From: Stereum hirsutum FP-91666 SS1
Lineage: Eukaryota; Basidiomycota; Agaricomycetes; Russulales; Stereaceae
Assembly: GCF_000264905.1 (NCBI RefSeq)
Contig: NW_006763132.1
Location: 907,503 to 971,502 of the forward strand
Reading direction: 5' to 3'
DNA: 64,000 nucleotides
The notes under the pieces were generated by a model. It did no database searches. It was given only the letters and a program-made list of their open reading frames with translations, and had not been told where the DNA came from. Of this stretch, positions 11,431 through 23,073 are shown in pieces. Within the stretch, counting starts at the first letter, position 1, and each line of letters starts with the position of its first letter. Both the position numbers and the translations under genes were made by a program.

Positions 11431-13479
11431 ATGGACATAGCCTTGACTAGCCGGTGAGGTGGTGGTACAGAGCAAAGAGCTACTTTGAACTGACTTTGCA
11501 TCACGAACGAAGCTCATAGCCGCCAATGACATCATAACTCCACACCGCTGCCACACGCCACAACATCCCCCAAAAACAATCTTCGCGTAACAGCTCGTGG
11601 ATTTCACTCCCATCCTCTTGAAGCTCTATGGGAAGCGAAACAAGTTTCGCTGCAAATTCAGCGAACGATGAATTTCACCGCTCGTGATATTGAAATCCAC
11701 CCCCCTTCGGTCACACAGTGATACCTCTCCATCTAGCCAAGAAGTATCAGCTCTGACAGGCCTTTTCCAGGGCGGCATCCGAATCGTGCCGTCATTATAG
11801 TACTTTGGTAGTGCTAGTAATAACTGATGGATCCCAAACGAGTACTACTTATTCAAGGAATTGTCAAGGAATCCACCGAACTCGGATCAGCCAAGTTGAT
11901 GTGGTAAGAGCCCTCTCTTTCTGAGTCCCCGTCGTATATTCTATCTATTCACAGTGACTGATACATCAGATCAGACTCTTCCGGGGGCTGTATAGAATAC
12001 TCTGAGCTCCAGTCTTCAAGGATCTTCGCGCTACGGTTTGGCTACCGTGCCGACGGTTGCTCATCATTCCCGGGACCCGAAGCGACGCGTTGTCTGTCGG
12101 AGACAGTGGATTAAAGCCGTCAGACATACATATGTTGATCTTGCAATGCTCGGAACATTCTAGCAGCCGATCTGACACTATTCGTCGACACAGCGTTTGC
12201 CTACGGTAACTCAATGTGCCGTGTTTCAAATATCTCGCTCGTTTCTTAGAAGCCGACGACGTCGACATTGACGCTAGTGAGTACAGTACCGCTACTTTCA
12301 AAATGCCGTGGACCGCGTAGTAACGTGTCCCTCGCCGTGCTAGAGAAAACGCTGCCTTCTAAAAGGACAAAAACCTACGATGTTGTTGACATCCGAACAA
12401 CCGCGCTGGGTCCAGATGCTCTCACTGCCTGATACATTGGAGTCGGCAAGTACTTTCTGGACGAAGAAATATGCGCTCATTGAACATTGCCCCCATTTAT
12501 TTTCAGTGCCATCAATGAACTACAATTGCATCGGATGTTGATCTGGGTATCGGTAGGTTACGGCAAGCCAAGTAACAATCCTGAAGCAAACGCTACGCAA
12601 CGAGACGCTGCAACCCCTAGACTTGTCAGCAACTACTGCTGAAATCTCTTACGTCTGTCCCAGCATCTAGTTCAGTACGTTGGGTCAATCCGACATCAGG
12701 AACGTGGCACTCAACCCACAGAAATGTACCCAAATCTCGGACGGCTATTATCTGGGTCGGCAGCATACGAGGCGCATAGGCTCATTCGTTCATCGGGATG
12801 CGCACATGCCGCTCGTGAGATTATCTTGATCAACAACAACATTCTTCCGGAGATCTTGGTCGTACGTTTGATCCATGTTTGCGACAACATATTCCGATGT
12901 TCTCGGATGTGTCTTCAGGAGTTCGGGTATATTAGTCGTGAACTTGGGCTTGTTGGTGGTAAGTCAAGATGACAGTCCCGTGTGGCCCAGCTCCTTTCCT
13001 TCTCGGAAGTGAGAGCTACGATATCTGATTCGTAACCATTGATTGACAGATGCCGAAGCTCCGACTTGTTTCTCATAAATTTATCCAAGACAGTCTCCTG
13101 CATAATGCCCTACTGGCCATTCTCTCTCGTCAGTCGGATCGGTGGTCAGTTTCCTCCATGTATTTTTTTAAAATGCATCTACCTAACTAACAATCTACCC
13201 TCATCATCGCTTTGACACAAGGCCTATCCATCTCTCTGCCGCTTAAATACTCGGAAGAGGAATGCCAACTCTGCAAGCATCTCAGGGCCCCTTCGACACT
13301 TAGTACGCGATAACCCGATTACTTTCCATGATGACCTCTGTCTCGAAATACCACGCTAGCCGTGAAAATATAGTAACAGTAGGAGTCGTGGCCGATTGGA
13401 TGTCTTGTCAGAAGGTGGGCTCGGTTCATGCATGTCTCCCACATCCTCAGTTCTAGCTGATGACGATGCATCCTAGACA
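10604..13479. other. Gene-poor stretch with a microsatellite
   Basis: No exon series with a recognisable domain was found. Short ORFs around 10548-10811 (minus), 11078-11311 (plus) and 12915-13103 (minus; contains SELRHLSINGYESD, reminiscent of leucine-rich repeats) are unconvincing alone. The region may hold decayed gene remnants. Confidence 0.4.
11401..11430. repeat. (GAC)10 trinucleotide microsatellite
   Basis: Ten uninterrupted GAC units, preceded by imperfect GACGAC/ACCGAC copies from 11377. It would encode poly-D, poly-R or poly-T in plus frames, but no gene is supported here. Confidence 0.85.
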
Positions 13480-14330
13480 GTGGACGGTGGTATGAACGCT
13501 ACTCTTCTGGACTATGGCGTGATCTCTTGCTCTTTCGGGCGACATGCCGCTCGCAGGATTTTTGAAGCTATCCTCCATGTTCCATTCGATAGTCTTCACG
13601 TCTGTTACGAAGGCTCCCGAAGTTGTTTCTTCCTCCCACCCAGCGTCCTCGGATATGCCCACATGCCCATCTGTCTCGATTTCCGTCACGATCCCTCCAT
13701 CTCGATAATCCCTCAACGCTATTGGCAACCGACCACCGACAGTAATTGCGGCCGTTATGTGACGGGAGCCAAGTTACAGAATCCCATTTTTCTCGATCAT
13801 CTCAACGGAAAAGGCTTCGGTCTGACTGTCGAGGAAGCCTGTAACGGGCAGGGTGCGCACCTTCGACGGTGGAACGAGACAGTGGAATTAGGTGGAAAGG
13901 CGAATATTCAATTGCGTATATGGGCGAGTTCATATTCTGGATCAACCTTGTTTTGCCAGAGCTAACCGCGTTTCTTCGTCCTTACAGCTTCATGCCGATG
14001 CGTGGCAACGACAGATCAGTACGAGAGACCAGAAATTGCGCAAAAATACCATTCCACTCCGGCAGTTTGTTAAACAGCTCGGTAATACCGTGCGAGACTA
14101 CCTAAAGGTGCGCGCAGTTTCTCTGTTTGGCGCCGAGAATAGTACAACAGTTATAGCTGAGACCTGTGCTGATGTTTCTCGTCGCGACCAAGAGCTATTC
14201 TCTGTTCTCAGAAACCGGGCAGTTGATCAACGACGACGATATCGTCATTTTAGCAGCTGTCCATGTTTCTGCTGGAAGCTGGCAGCCTATTCTGGCTTGT
14301 TGCTCGGGAAAAGTGTATCTAGAGGGATAA
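13480..14330 (+). CDS. Conserved agaricomycete protein of unknown function
   Basis: The reading resembles a family of uncharacterised agaricomycete proteins I recall, with blocks WQPTTDSNCGR, then IFLDHLNGKGFGL, LHADAWQRQISTRDQ (exon starting 13988) and a C-terminal DDDIVILAAVHVSAGSWQPIL (exon 14193-14330). Between them are introns ending CTTACAG at 13987 and running 14108-14192. The start is unclear because no strong ATG lies just upstream, so 13480 is only the left limit of the open frame. The joint before 13988 is also unclear: no phase-0 GT donor is obvious, so the copy may be damaged. Function is not known to me. Confidence 0.45.
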
Positions 14331-14472
14331 GCTCACCAGAAATCCGATAGCCATGCACGACCTTCTACCCACACTCCGCTGCCATATCCACGAACTTATG
14401 GCTCAAACGGTCCTCTCCTGACCGTTCTGGGGTATATATACCCAATCAATCATAGCCCATACAAATATCGGT

Positions 14473-14944
14473 TCAGGAGTCGTTCATCATCTGGTGTGAG
14501 TCGAAATGTGGTTACAGAGCTCAAGCCACTCACCGCTATATCAGTCTGGAAGGCAAACACCCTCGCCTTCCTAAGACTGGGAAACAACGGAGTCGGAATC
14601 GGAGGGAGGACCACCTTTGGGATATTTTCTTCGACGATAGGTGCAGTAAAGTATAATGCGGCGCTGTCGACGACGAGTTTGGTGTCGGTAGCTCGTATAT
14701 TCTCGACGACCTGTTTGGTGGCGTCAGTGTCAGGAAGGGCGTCATCGCTCCAGCCACTGATCTGTGATACCAGGTAAAGTAAGGTGGCTGAACATCCAGA
14801 TACACGGAGTCAGTGCTGTGTATGGAGCCGATTCCGTATACGTGTCGACTCTCACGTCGACGTGGCTCCTTCAACCGAAGCGATATTTGTGAAACCGTTC
14901 GCGGTAAGTTCGCGGTCAGACATTCCCGCTTCCGACTTTGACAT
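14473..14944 (-). CDS. Unrecognised small acidic protein gene
   Basis: A minus-strand exon from about 14785 to 14534 has a smooth, protein-like frame with blocks GWSDDALPDTDATKQVVEN, LVVDSAALYFTAPIVEE and PKVVLPPIPTPLFPSLRKA. It ends at a GTGAGT donor and can be joined to a short last exon with a stop at 14473. An upstream exon starting MSKSEAGMSDREL at 14944 is plausible, but the phase of the joining intron is unresolved (the first AG gives the wrong frame). About 120 residues are expected. I do not recognise the family. Confidence 0.4.
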
Positions 14945-16582
14945 GGCCGCTTCACGACTTTTTTGAAGTCACTTGGGCCATTGCAGACACTGGAAACTCT
15001 ATCGACTCTATCTCAGCTCCGATACCCATCGTGATTGTCCGGACTTTCTTGCTAACCTGAGGCCGTGGAGCCGTTTCGTATATAGCAGCACTCTCCTAGC
15101 GCTCGTCCCCGTTCCTCCTCTCTCCTCCAAACCTCTCATCGAAACTATCGCGATCAAGTTGAAGTAGAAACCACATGGCATTATCCATCCCCAACACCGA
15201 CCTTTGGGAAAGACTCCTGGTGGGAAAGACATATGTAGGGTATCGCAATTTACACCCTTCGCGAATGGTGCGTAGATGCTCCACACATTGTTTATCCCCC
15301 AAACCGGTTCACTGGCATATTCTCATGAGGGAAGGTTGTCGTTACACACATTCCTGGATCATTGCTTATTTTGAACTTCTTCTTGATACTACCTCTGAGT
15401 AGACCTTCGCAGAAGAAGATCTACCCTCTCCATACCGCATCGTGTGGCCCGGATCCTTCACGACGATGGATATCCGCCCCGATAGGTGCGTATTTATTCT
15501 GGTGCTCTCGAGTCTTATGAATGGACACTTACTTATGGTGTCCGTAGGCTCACCGTCCATCTTGACCGGTACATGAGATGTACCCATGTTAGTCAGGGGT
15601 AGTAGGCATGGTGCAGTTGGCACAGTCGTATCAACTTATGAGATGGACTCGGAGGCTCCTAGGTTGGTTGAAAGGGTTCCGCGATGTTGTAATTGTTGGT
15701 ATTGCTTATACTCCACTCCGAACTCATTCTCCAAGTTAGGGATCGTATGCGTGTGCTCTGCCTGCAAGACGTGAGTGCCACATACCCCGTGAGACTCAGG
15801 TACACGTAGTGTCATACCCGGGAGTACCCGGGCCACTCCGAGCTGAAGTCACGTCGCCGTCCAGATTGAGGTCTGTCTTAGTGTCTAGTAACTGTCCAGT
15901 AACATTCACCACACCTCCGGGAGAACCAGTGATTAGTCCTCGGCGTAAGTGCGGTGCGTCTGCGTCTTGGGTGCGTCATTGTCATTCACTTTTCATTAAG
16001 AAACACTGACGCTGACAATACTAACTGCTCCATAAGTATTAGCACTTGCAAGCAACGCAAGAAGACAACTTTTTAAATTAGTACTAGCAGCGATCCCTAT
16101 GATAGGCCTGTTGCTCGGAAGTCCGAATCAGAATTCGAACCTCCTCCTCGAGTCCTCGGATGTCAATGACGCCCATTGTTCATTGTTCTTCATCACGGAG
16201 ATCCAGAGGACACTTCGGGACATCGATACATGCGTGACGCACCTCGGTCCTCGGTCGAAAACAATACCGTGTCGATCAACGAGACATGACACGTTCCCAG
16301 CTCGGGCTACGTGACCTCCAAGACGGAAAGACGGACGTCTCCCAACAGCGAGAGGACAACAGATCTACACGACTGGCAACTTGAAGCCGTGTGTACTGCA
16401 CATCCGCATCATAATGATAGGTACCTCGGCCTCGAGACCTTATAACCGTACCACACTACGCCATACCATACTCGTACACTGATCAGTGATTCCGAGTCAT
16501 GACACCGTGACCAAACGCATCTTAGGAACCTACTTACTACCTCCAGACGCCACATCACGCATCATAGCCTAGCTTGGAAGAA
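14945..16582. other. Unresolved stretch with possible gene fragments
   Basis: Minus-strand frames near 15960-15840 (LITGSPGGVVNVTGQLLD) and 15623-15400 (GRISIVVKDPGHTMRYGEG) look protein-like and are linked by a plausible 56-nt intron ending CTTGCAG. A single complete gene could not be assembled, and plus-strand frames over the same bases are also open. I leave it unassigned. Confidence 0.3.
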
Positions 16583-17062
16583 AAGCACAACACCTCACCT
16601 CGACACCTCAACACCCCAACACCCCAACACTCCGCGGACTCGAAGCTCGAAGCTTTGAAGGTCAATTAAAAAGCAACGAAGCGCTCGTGAGTCGGACTAG
16701 AACTTTTGGAGACAAGTTAAACAGTTACACAAATAGGTCGAATGCTAGGCAGCTCTAGGGAGTTCAACGTTCAACTGTAGACTCATGAAGAGCTTCAAGT
16801 TTGTCCTCGAGCCCCCATAATCATTCGCAGACGCCCATGAACCACGACTTCAGAATCCGGTACATCATGAGTAGTGGTATAGCTCGGAAGACACTAGCAA
16901 GCACAACACCTCACCTCGACACTCCGCGGACTCGAAGCTTTCAGGCCAATTATTTAAAAACCCACCCACTGGCAAGCGCCCACGAGCCACACTAGAGCTT
17001 ACGGAGCAGACTGGGAAGAGTGGTTTAAGTGGTCGAATGTCGGATGCCTCTAGGGAGACATA
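16583..17062 (+). repeat. Diverged tandem duplication, unit about 296 bp
   Basis: The block starting AGCACAACACCTCACCTCGA near 16583 recurs near 16899, followed in both by ACTCCGCGGACTCGAAGCTT, an AT-rich AATTA stretch, and CTCTAGGGAG (16753 and 17053). Similarity is patchy in between. No coding potential is evident. This is a non-coding local duplication. Confidence 0.6.
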
Positions 17063-17966
17063 CGGAGATCTGTTAGATCCTAGAGTCCTTCAAGTGCTCG
17101 GATGTCGGAATGCCAGTGCTATCACCGACACCCGTACGATCCATACCTCCGAATCATCCCTGGACGTGAATCGAGCGCCCAGAGATGTGCAAGTCCCGAG
17201 GACTCAGTACTCAGCAAAGGACCAACCAAGCCAGCCTGAGGATAGAAACAACATCTATATTCTCCGAATCCGAAGGACTAGTCTGTTCTCTTCTCTTCTG
17301 GTTAGTCAGTACATCAAAAAGAAAAGAAGAAGAAAATTATTATACGTATGTATGTAGCACCTCGATGGAATGACGATTTATGTCAATGGGAAAACGGCGA
17401 GCAGGATTCAGGAATGAACGATGAACGCCAAACGCCAAACAGTATAATACCACGAGTCCCCGTGCGACTATGAAGTATGAAGTGTGAAGTATGAAGTATA
17501 AAAGAGCACGATAAACAACTCACGAGCAGCCATCCAATAAGAACAAAGCGTGAAAGAACGGTAGCGACAAAAAAGAAAAAGAAAAAGAAAAGACAGGCGC
17601 CACACCGAATCCAAATGCTCATGAGAACGTGCGTCACACACACGCGCGCGCAGGACATAAGGCAGGCAAGCGGCTAGTGAACGTTGAACGTTGAACGATA
17701 AGAATACATGCATGCATACAAACCCATGTCACAAAAAAGAAAGAGCAGATTGTACAATTGAAGGAAGGAACGAAAAAGCGATATGATGACGGCGGAACGG
17801 AATGAAAGAATGGGTGTCGTCAAGACGATGGAGATGATGTCCGATTGTTTGTATGAGAATCGATAGCGAATGACGAGGCGACGGAGCGGTGACCGGTGGA
17901 CTACATGTTTGTGTGTTTGATTGACGATACGATACAAAGAGTGAATGCTGAGTCGAAGAAAAGATT
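17063..17966. other. Simple-repeat-rich 3' flank of the VTT gene
   Basis: It contains short degenerate repeats (GAAGTATGAAGTGTGAAG near 17470, GAACGTTGAACGTTGAACG near 17680, A-rich AAAAAGAAAAAG near 17570). No gene is supported; the part next to 17967 is the probable 3' UTR of the TMEM41-like gene. Confidence 0.4.
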
Positions 17967-19344
17967 CTATTGCAGAAGGTCGTGCTCGTGCACCGTCGGA
18001 GGTGAGCTCGACGAAGCCCTCGGTTGTGTCGTCTGTACATGTACATTCGACTCGTCCTTCGGCTTCGTGATCAATGCCGGTCCAGCCTCAAGTATCACAT
18101 CTCCATCCTCGCTATCCGAGTCCGAGTCCCCAAGGAAATCCATATCCGTCTCTTCATCGGACAAAACGACGAGCTGGCCCGTAGGCACGCCACCGTTAAC
18201 GTTCGCCTTGCCCTTAGGTGGCCCCTGCGGCCCCTGTGCCAAAATGACGTCTCCTTCGACTGCACCGGCGGCGGCGTCTGCGGCCGCATCGACCTGTTCC
18301 ACATTCGAGATGGCGGCCGTTTCGCGACTGAAGACGTAGCGGATGCCGACAGGGATCATGACGCCGACGACGACCGCCGCGAGCCCAAAAAAGTTCTTCC
18401 ACGAGATAAGATGAAAGTCGTCCGCGCTCGTCATCTCGTCGAGCCCGCCTCCGATGGTGGTGTGAATCACAGTAACACCAAAAATACCGAGGAAGGTGGA
18501 GATCCAGAAGGGAACGATGCCGATCCCGACGTGGGGGCAGATGACGTTGACGACCCAGTGTGGGGGCAGAGGGGCGATGCGGAGGACGATGAGGAAGGGA
18601 ATGATGTTGGCGCGCTGGGCTTGGATCTTTTCGGACCATTTGTCGAGTCTGGACTGGAACTTGGGGAGGGTGAGTAGGGCGGGGCCGAGGGCGGCGGAGA
18701 TGGCGTAGCAGAGGGTGGCGCCGGATGCGACGCAGGCGCAGGCGAGGGGTAGGGCGCGTGCGACGCCCCAGACGGCACCGCCGAGGATGGAGAGGTACAT
18801 TGAGCCCGGGAGGGAGAAGGCTTGGAGGCTGTGCGTGGTTAGGGCCGGGTTAGCTACGGGATGTTGTGGAGTGGATCGGGGAAAGGACGGACAAGAGATA
18901 TGTGATGACATAGCAGACGACGATGCGGTACGGGTAGATGTCTCTGTACTTCTTCAGGAGCTGGTTCAGGTCCTGCAGCTGCGCGAACGACTTTGGGATG
19001 CGGAGCATTGGCCGATCGTCTCTGGATATGAATAAATGTGAAATGAGCACGGGGTCAGTGCAGCAGAGTGAGAGGGCGACGAACTCTTCGAGGGTGGGGA
19101 GTGCTAGCCAGAGCACACCTCCGAGGACGGCGGTGCTGAGGGTGAAGATGAGGCCCATCTTGAGCGCGGCATTGAAGATCAGTCGGCGGGAGTTGTGGGG
19201 CGCGGTGTGGGTGAGGGGTGCGGCGCCGTACGAGTCGCGGCTGCGGGCGAAGGAGGGCGAGAGGAGGGAGGCGCGCTCATCGTCGTTGACGGTGGCGAGG
19301 GTGTACTGCGAGTTGTTCGTGTGGAGGGACGGCGAGCGGGCCAT
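17967..19344 (-). CDS. TMEM41-like VTT-domain (DedA/SNARE-associated) membrane protein
   Basis: Three exons (19344-19085, 19021-18893, 18828-17967) give 416 residues, and the ATG has an ideal GCCATGG context. After a disordered N-terminus and one membrane segment (LIFTLSTAVLGGVLWLALP) comes the VTT core: YLFLQAFSLPGSMYLSILGG, the re-entrant-loop region, ANIIPFLIVLRIAPLPPHW and STFLGIFGVTVIHTTIGGG. This matches animal TMEM41A/B in order and spacing. Human TMEM41B is an ER phospholipid scramblase needed for autophagy and lipid flow; the same role here is inferred. The C-terminal ~120 residues are acidic and variable. The splice giving YLFLQ (donor GTCCGT) is confirmed by the family motif. The gene is divergent from the Zn2Cys6 gene, about 170-210 bp from its start. 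Confidence 0.88.
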
Positions 19345-19510
19345 GGCAGTGGACTGATGTGGTTGGGAGTGGGCCGAGCGGTGTTGTGGTGCGATGAGGC
19401 TGAGTCCGGCAGGCCCGGCGGGTGTGACGGTGTGACGCGTGACGAACAAAGGAAGAGGAGGTTGGGTCGAACAGCAGCGGACACGCCTTCAGCGCTCGTC
19501 TGTGATACAT

Positions 19511-22500
19511 ATGCGCGTCCTTCCCTCCAACCCAAACAGCGACGAGCAGCAGCCGATGGACGTCCAGCAGCAGCAGCAGCTCTCCCACCAGCTCCAGGGC
19601 CCGCCGCCGCCACCAGACCACGCCCACGCCGTCATCAACGGCGCCCAGCAGTCCCCCCCGTCCGCCGCCCAGCCGTCCAGAAAGCGCAAGAAGAACGACG
19701 CGAACGGCGAGCCCTCCTCGCCCGCCGAACCACGTCGCCTGAGGCGCTCTCATGAGGCCTGCGCTCGCTGCAGGAGCAAGAAAATCAAGGCAAGTCCCGC
19801 CGGGCGACACCGTCGGCAACTTCCCTTCTTTCTTTCGTGCTAACCGTCGCAATGAGCTCAGTGCGACTCCAAACACCCAAGATGCTCTGCCTGTGCTGCC
19901 GCTGGCACGCCCTGCCACCAGGAAGACAGGCATCGGCAGACCCTCACCCCAAGAGGGCACACCGAACACCTCGAGCGCCAAATCGCTCAGTGCGATGCAC
20001 TACTTAAGCGTCACATCCCCAACTTCCATCTCGACAACCTCGACGACCTCTGCAGCAGAGAGGGCATCGACGTCGACAACGCAGGCCCAGCCATGTCTGC
20101 AGCTTTCCAGTTCAATGGTCCCGGTATGCCCCCATTTTTTGCGTCATCCATCCAGATCTAACACCATCGCCGTTCATCCAGGTGCACCTCCCAAAGGCTA
20201 TCCATTCGGCCCACCTGGGCAGCCCATGATGCCTCCTGGTTATCCTGGTATGCCCCATGGCTACTACCCGCCCCCAGGATCGCCCTACCCGCCCCCGCCA
20301 CACATGGCCATGGCAGGCCCCTACCCTCCCCACATGCTTCCTCCCGCCTTCCAGCATCCCGCCCCTCTCCCGCCACCTCACATGATGCCGCCACCCGGCA
20401 CCCCTCAGCAGCAGCAGATGCCTCCTCCGACCACGCCAGGAGGCCGACCCCGCGCTGCGTCCACCGGCAACCCCGAAATCGTTGGCCAAGACCCCAACTT
20501 GAACGACATGACCACCGATCAGGTACGCTCTTCTTCATGGGAGAAACCTGTCCATCTTCCCTCCTTCCAGTCTTTCGTGGCTGACCCGACTCACGCTCCT
20601 CCGCAGGCTCTCGCAAAGACCTTTGGCGTTTCGCCTGCCATCATGCAGGACCTCAAGCTCGGTCCGCAGGCGCTTGATAAGGAAGATATCGCGGTCGGTT
20701 CCTCCGCCCTCATCTCTGGACGCGACCGCGACGTGAACGAGTCCTCGCTCCCGCGCGATACCGCCAAATGGGTTCATGTCTCTGTCCGTCGCAACAGCGT
20801 GCATGGCGCGCCCTCCAGCCCGTCCTCGCAGACCCGCAACTCCGTGCCGATCTGGCTCCCGAAGGATCGGGACATGGTGAACCGCATCCTCGACGTCTAC
20901 TTTGACAGGCTCAACTTCCACCGCCCGGTCTTCATGCGCGACTACTTCGAGAACACCCTCAACCAGCTCTACTCCGGCGAATCAACCCAGCACGATCCTG
21001 GCTTTGTGTGCTCGGTCTATTTGGTATTGGCGCTCGGCACGCTCAGCGAACTGAACCACAAAGCGTCCGGATTGGACCAGGAGGCGAAAAAGAACGCCAA
21101 GGCCGGAGTTACGTCCACGACGGTGAACGTGAAGAAGCTCATGCCGGCTGAGTGGCCCGAGCACGAGGAGTTCTTCGAGAGAGCGCTCGTCGTGAAGAGC
21201 GAGCTCAGGGTCACCCTCAGCAGCTTGCAGGCTCTCATCTTGCTCCATTGGTACCTATACACCGAGGTCAGTCCTCGGACGCTTTTTTTCTCTCAGTCTC
21301 AGTCCCCTCTCACGCCGCTCGTTCCTCGTTCCGTTCCTCCGATCATCCGCGAACTGACAATCTACCATTCGTCACGCTATTTTCAGCGTCAAGGCCGCAC
21401 CCTCTGGCGCCTCGTCGGTAGTCTCGTCAGATTGGGCATCGAGCTCGGCCTGAACCATGACCCGACCACTCAAGAAGTCTTCGACCCGCAGGAGTGTCAG
21501 CTCCGGATCCGACTCTGGGGGATCGTGCTCATGCACGACCGCGGGACGTCGATTCTCCTCGGACGTCCGCTTGGAATCGCACCGGGCGATACGAGCACGC
21601 CGCACCCGTCCCGTCCTAAATCGTCGCGCCCCGATGTCTCGGAACATTTCATACTGCAGCATGAGATCGCGGAGATTCAGGCGGATATTATTAATTCGCT
21701 TTATACGCCGACGAGGCAGTCGGCGGACACGATCATGCGCCATGCGACGAGGATCGTGAAGGGGATGGTCGAGTTTAGGAATAGGCTCCCTGAGGGGTAT
21801 AAGTGGTTCTTTGGGGGGACGCAGGATTGGCCGCTTGAGAAGAGGTATAAGCTCGTGCAGGAGATTAATGAGGACCAGGGCTTGACGTTGTTGAAGATTG
21901 GGATTTCGAGGATTTTGTTGTTGAGGGCGCTGTTCAGTAGCAAGGAGTTGGAATATGCTCAGAGGCACAAGGCTTTGGTCGATGGTGAGGATTGTTTTTT
22001 TACTCATTCAGTCTTGTTATTTGTTTCTCACTTTTTTGATTTTTTTTGTAGCGATCGTCGTGTCCCACAACATCATCATCGTCCACTACCAGCTCATCCG
22101 CTTCCCCGACATCGCCTTCTTCGTCTCTCCCATCCCACTCCACATTGCCGCCATGGTCATCCTCTACGGCCACATGTCGCACTGCAACAACCTCGAGCGC
22201 CAAGTCGCTCTCGAAGACGTCTGGATGGCGCTCGACATGCTCCCCTCCTTCCGCTGGCGCTGGGAACGCAAAGACCTGAACGGCGGACATCCGCTCATCG
22301 CCCGACTCGCTGAAAAAGTACTCGACGTGAACCTCCGCCTCGTCGGACCGACCTCACACCCCGTACTCATGCCCGAACTCGACTGGGAGACAGAGGGCGT
22401 CGGCTCAGTCTCGTCGTCGAGCTCTTCCGTTGGGAGTCTGCATCATGGATCGCATGGCGCGCATGGGCATGGAGGTCCGGGAGGACATCAGACGACGCCG

Positions 22501-23073
22501 AAGATGTCGAATGCGTATCCTGGTTCGGGGGGTTATACGACCGGTCCTGGGACACCGCACTCTAGCTCGGCGATGACGAATAGTCCGGGGGCGACGAGAG
22601 GCGGTGGTGGGCCTGGTGGAGGAGGAGGAGGGCAGCATACGGGGGTGAGCACACCGGTTGGGGCTGATCAGAAGTTGGCGGAGGTGCCTGCGGGCTTGTT
22701 TTATCCATTCTTCCCGGAATCGACTGTCGTTCCCGATGGGGGCACACCGGGACCTGGGGCTGCAGGACCGGGCGGTGCGAGGGGGGGCGCTCCTGGGCAA
22801 GTTGGTGCGGGCGGAGGTGGAGCCGCGAATGGGGGAGCGAGCAACGGGACGCCTGTGGGAGGGAATGGAGGAGGGGGCGGGGATTATACGCAGATATTGG
22901 CGCAGGCGGCGGCGCAGCAGGGGACGGGACAGTGGGGCGCGCCGAGCCAGGAGAGTTATATGCTGGAGGAGAAGGATGTGAGTATGAGCCATCATTCGCA
23001 TTCGGGGAATATGTCGGTGCATATGTGGAGTGGGGGGGCGCCGTTTACGCCGATGGGGCAGCCGGGGGCTTGA
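19511..23073 (+). CDS. Zn2Cys6 transcription factor with fungal-specific middle homology region
   Basis: Six exons (19511-19789, 19862-20123, 20182-20522, 20607-21266, 21387-21984, 22052-23073) give 1053 residues; ATG at 19556 is an alternative in-frame start with better context. The zinc cluster reads CARCRSKKIK then CDSKHPRCSACAAAGTPC, all six cysteines with normal spacing, followed by a linker and a coiled HTEHLERQIAQCDALLKRH segment. A P-rich stretch with PPG repeats precedes the Fungal_trans domain (about residues 390-700: VNRILDVYFDRLNFHRPVF, RLGIELGLNHDPTTQEVF, IRLWGIVLMHDRGTSILLG). The C-terminus is glycine-rich. Intron 1 is GC-AG (19790-19861) and falls exactly between cysteines 2 and 3. 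Introns 20523-20606 (84 nt) and 21267-21386 (120 nt) are in frame without stops, so retention would be tolerated. Target genes are unknown. Confidence 0.9.

Noticed and set aside
11338..11504. Poly-Ser and poly-Val ORFs
   Set aside because: Translations of the (GAC)10 microsatellite, not genes.
14536..14955. 139-codon minus-strand ORF
   Set aside because: Its Ser/Arg-rich frame competes with a smoother frame over the same bases (LVVDSAALYFTAPIVEE), which was preferred.
16120..16160. B-box-like GGTTCGAATTC on the minus strand, possible tRNA
   Set aside because: Flanking bases cannot form a T-stem and no A-box or cloverleaf was found.
16583..17062. Repeats considered as a CRISPR-like array
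   Set aside because: Only two diverged copies of about 296 bp in a fungal genome, with no short regular repeats or spacers.
18024..18677. 217-codon plus-strand ORF
   Set aside because: Antisense of the VTT-domain exon, which has strong family motifs.
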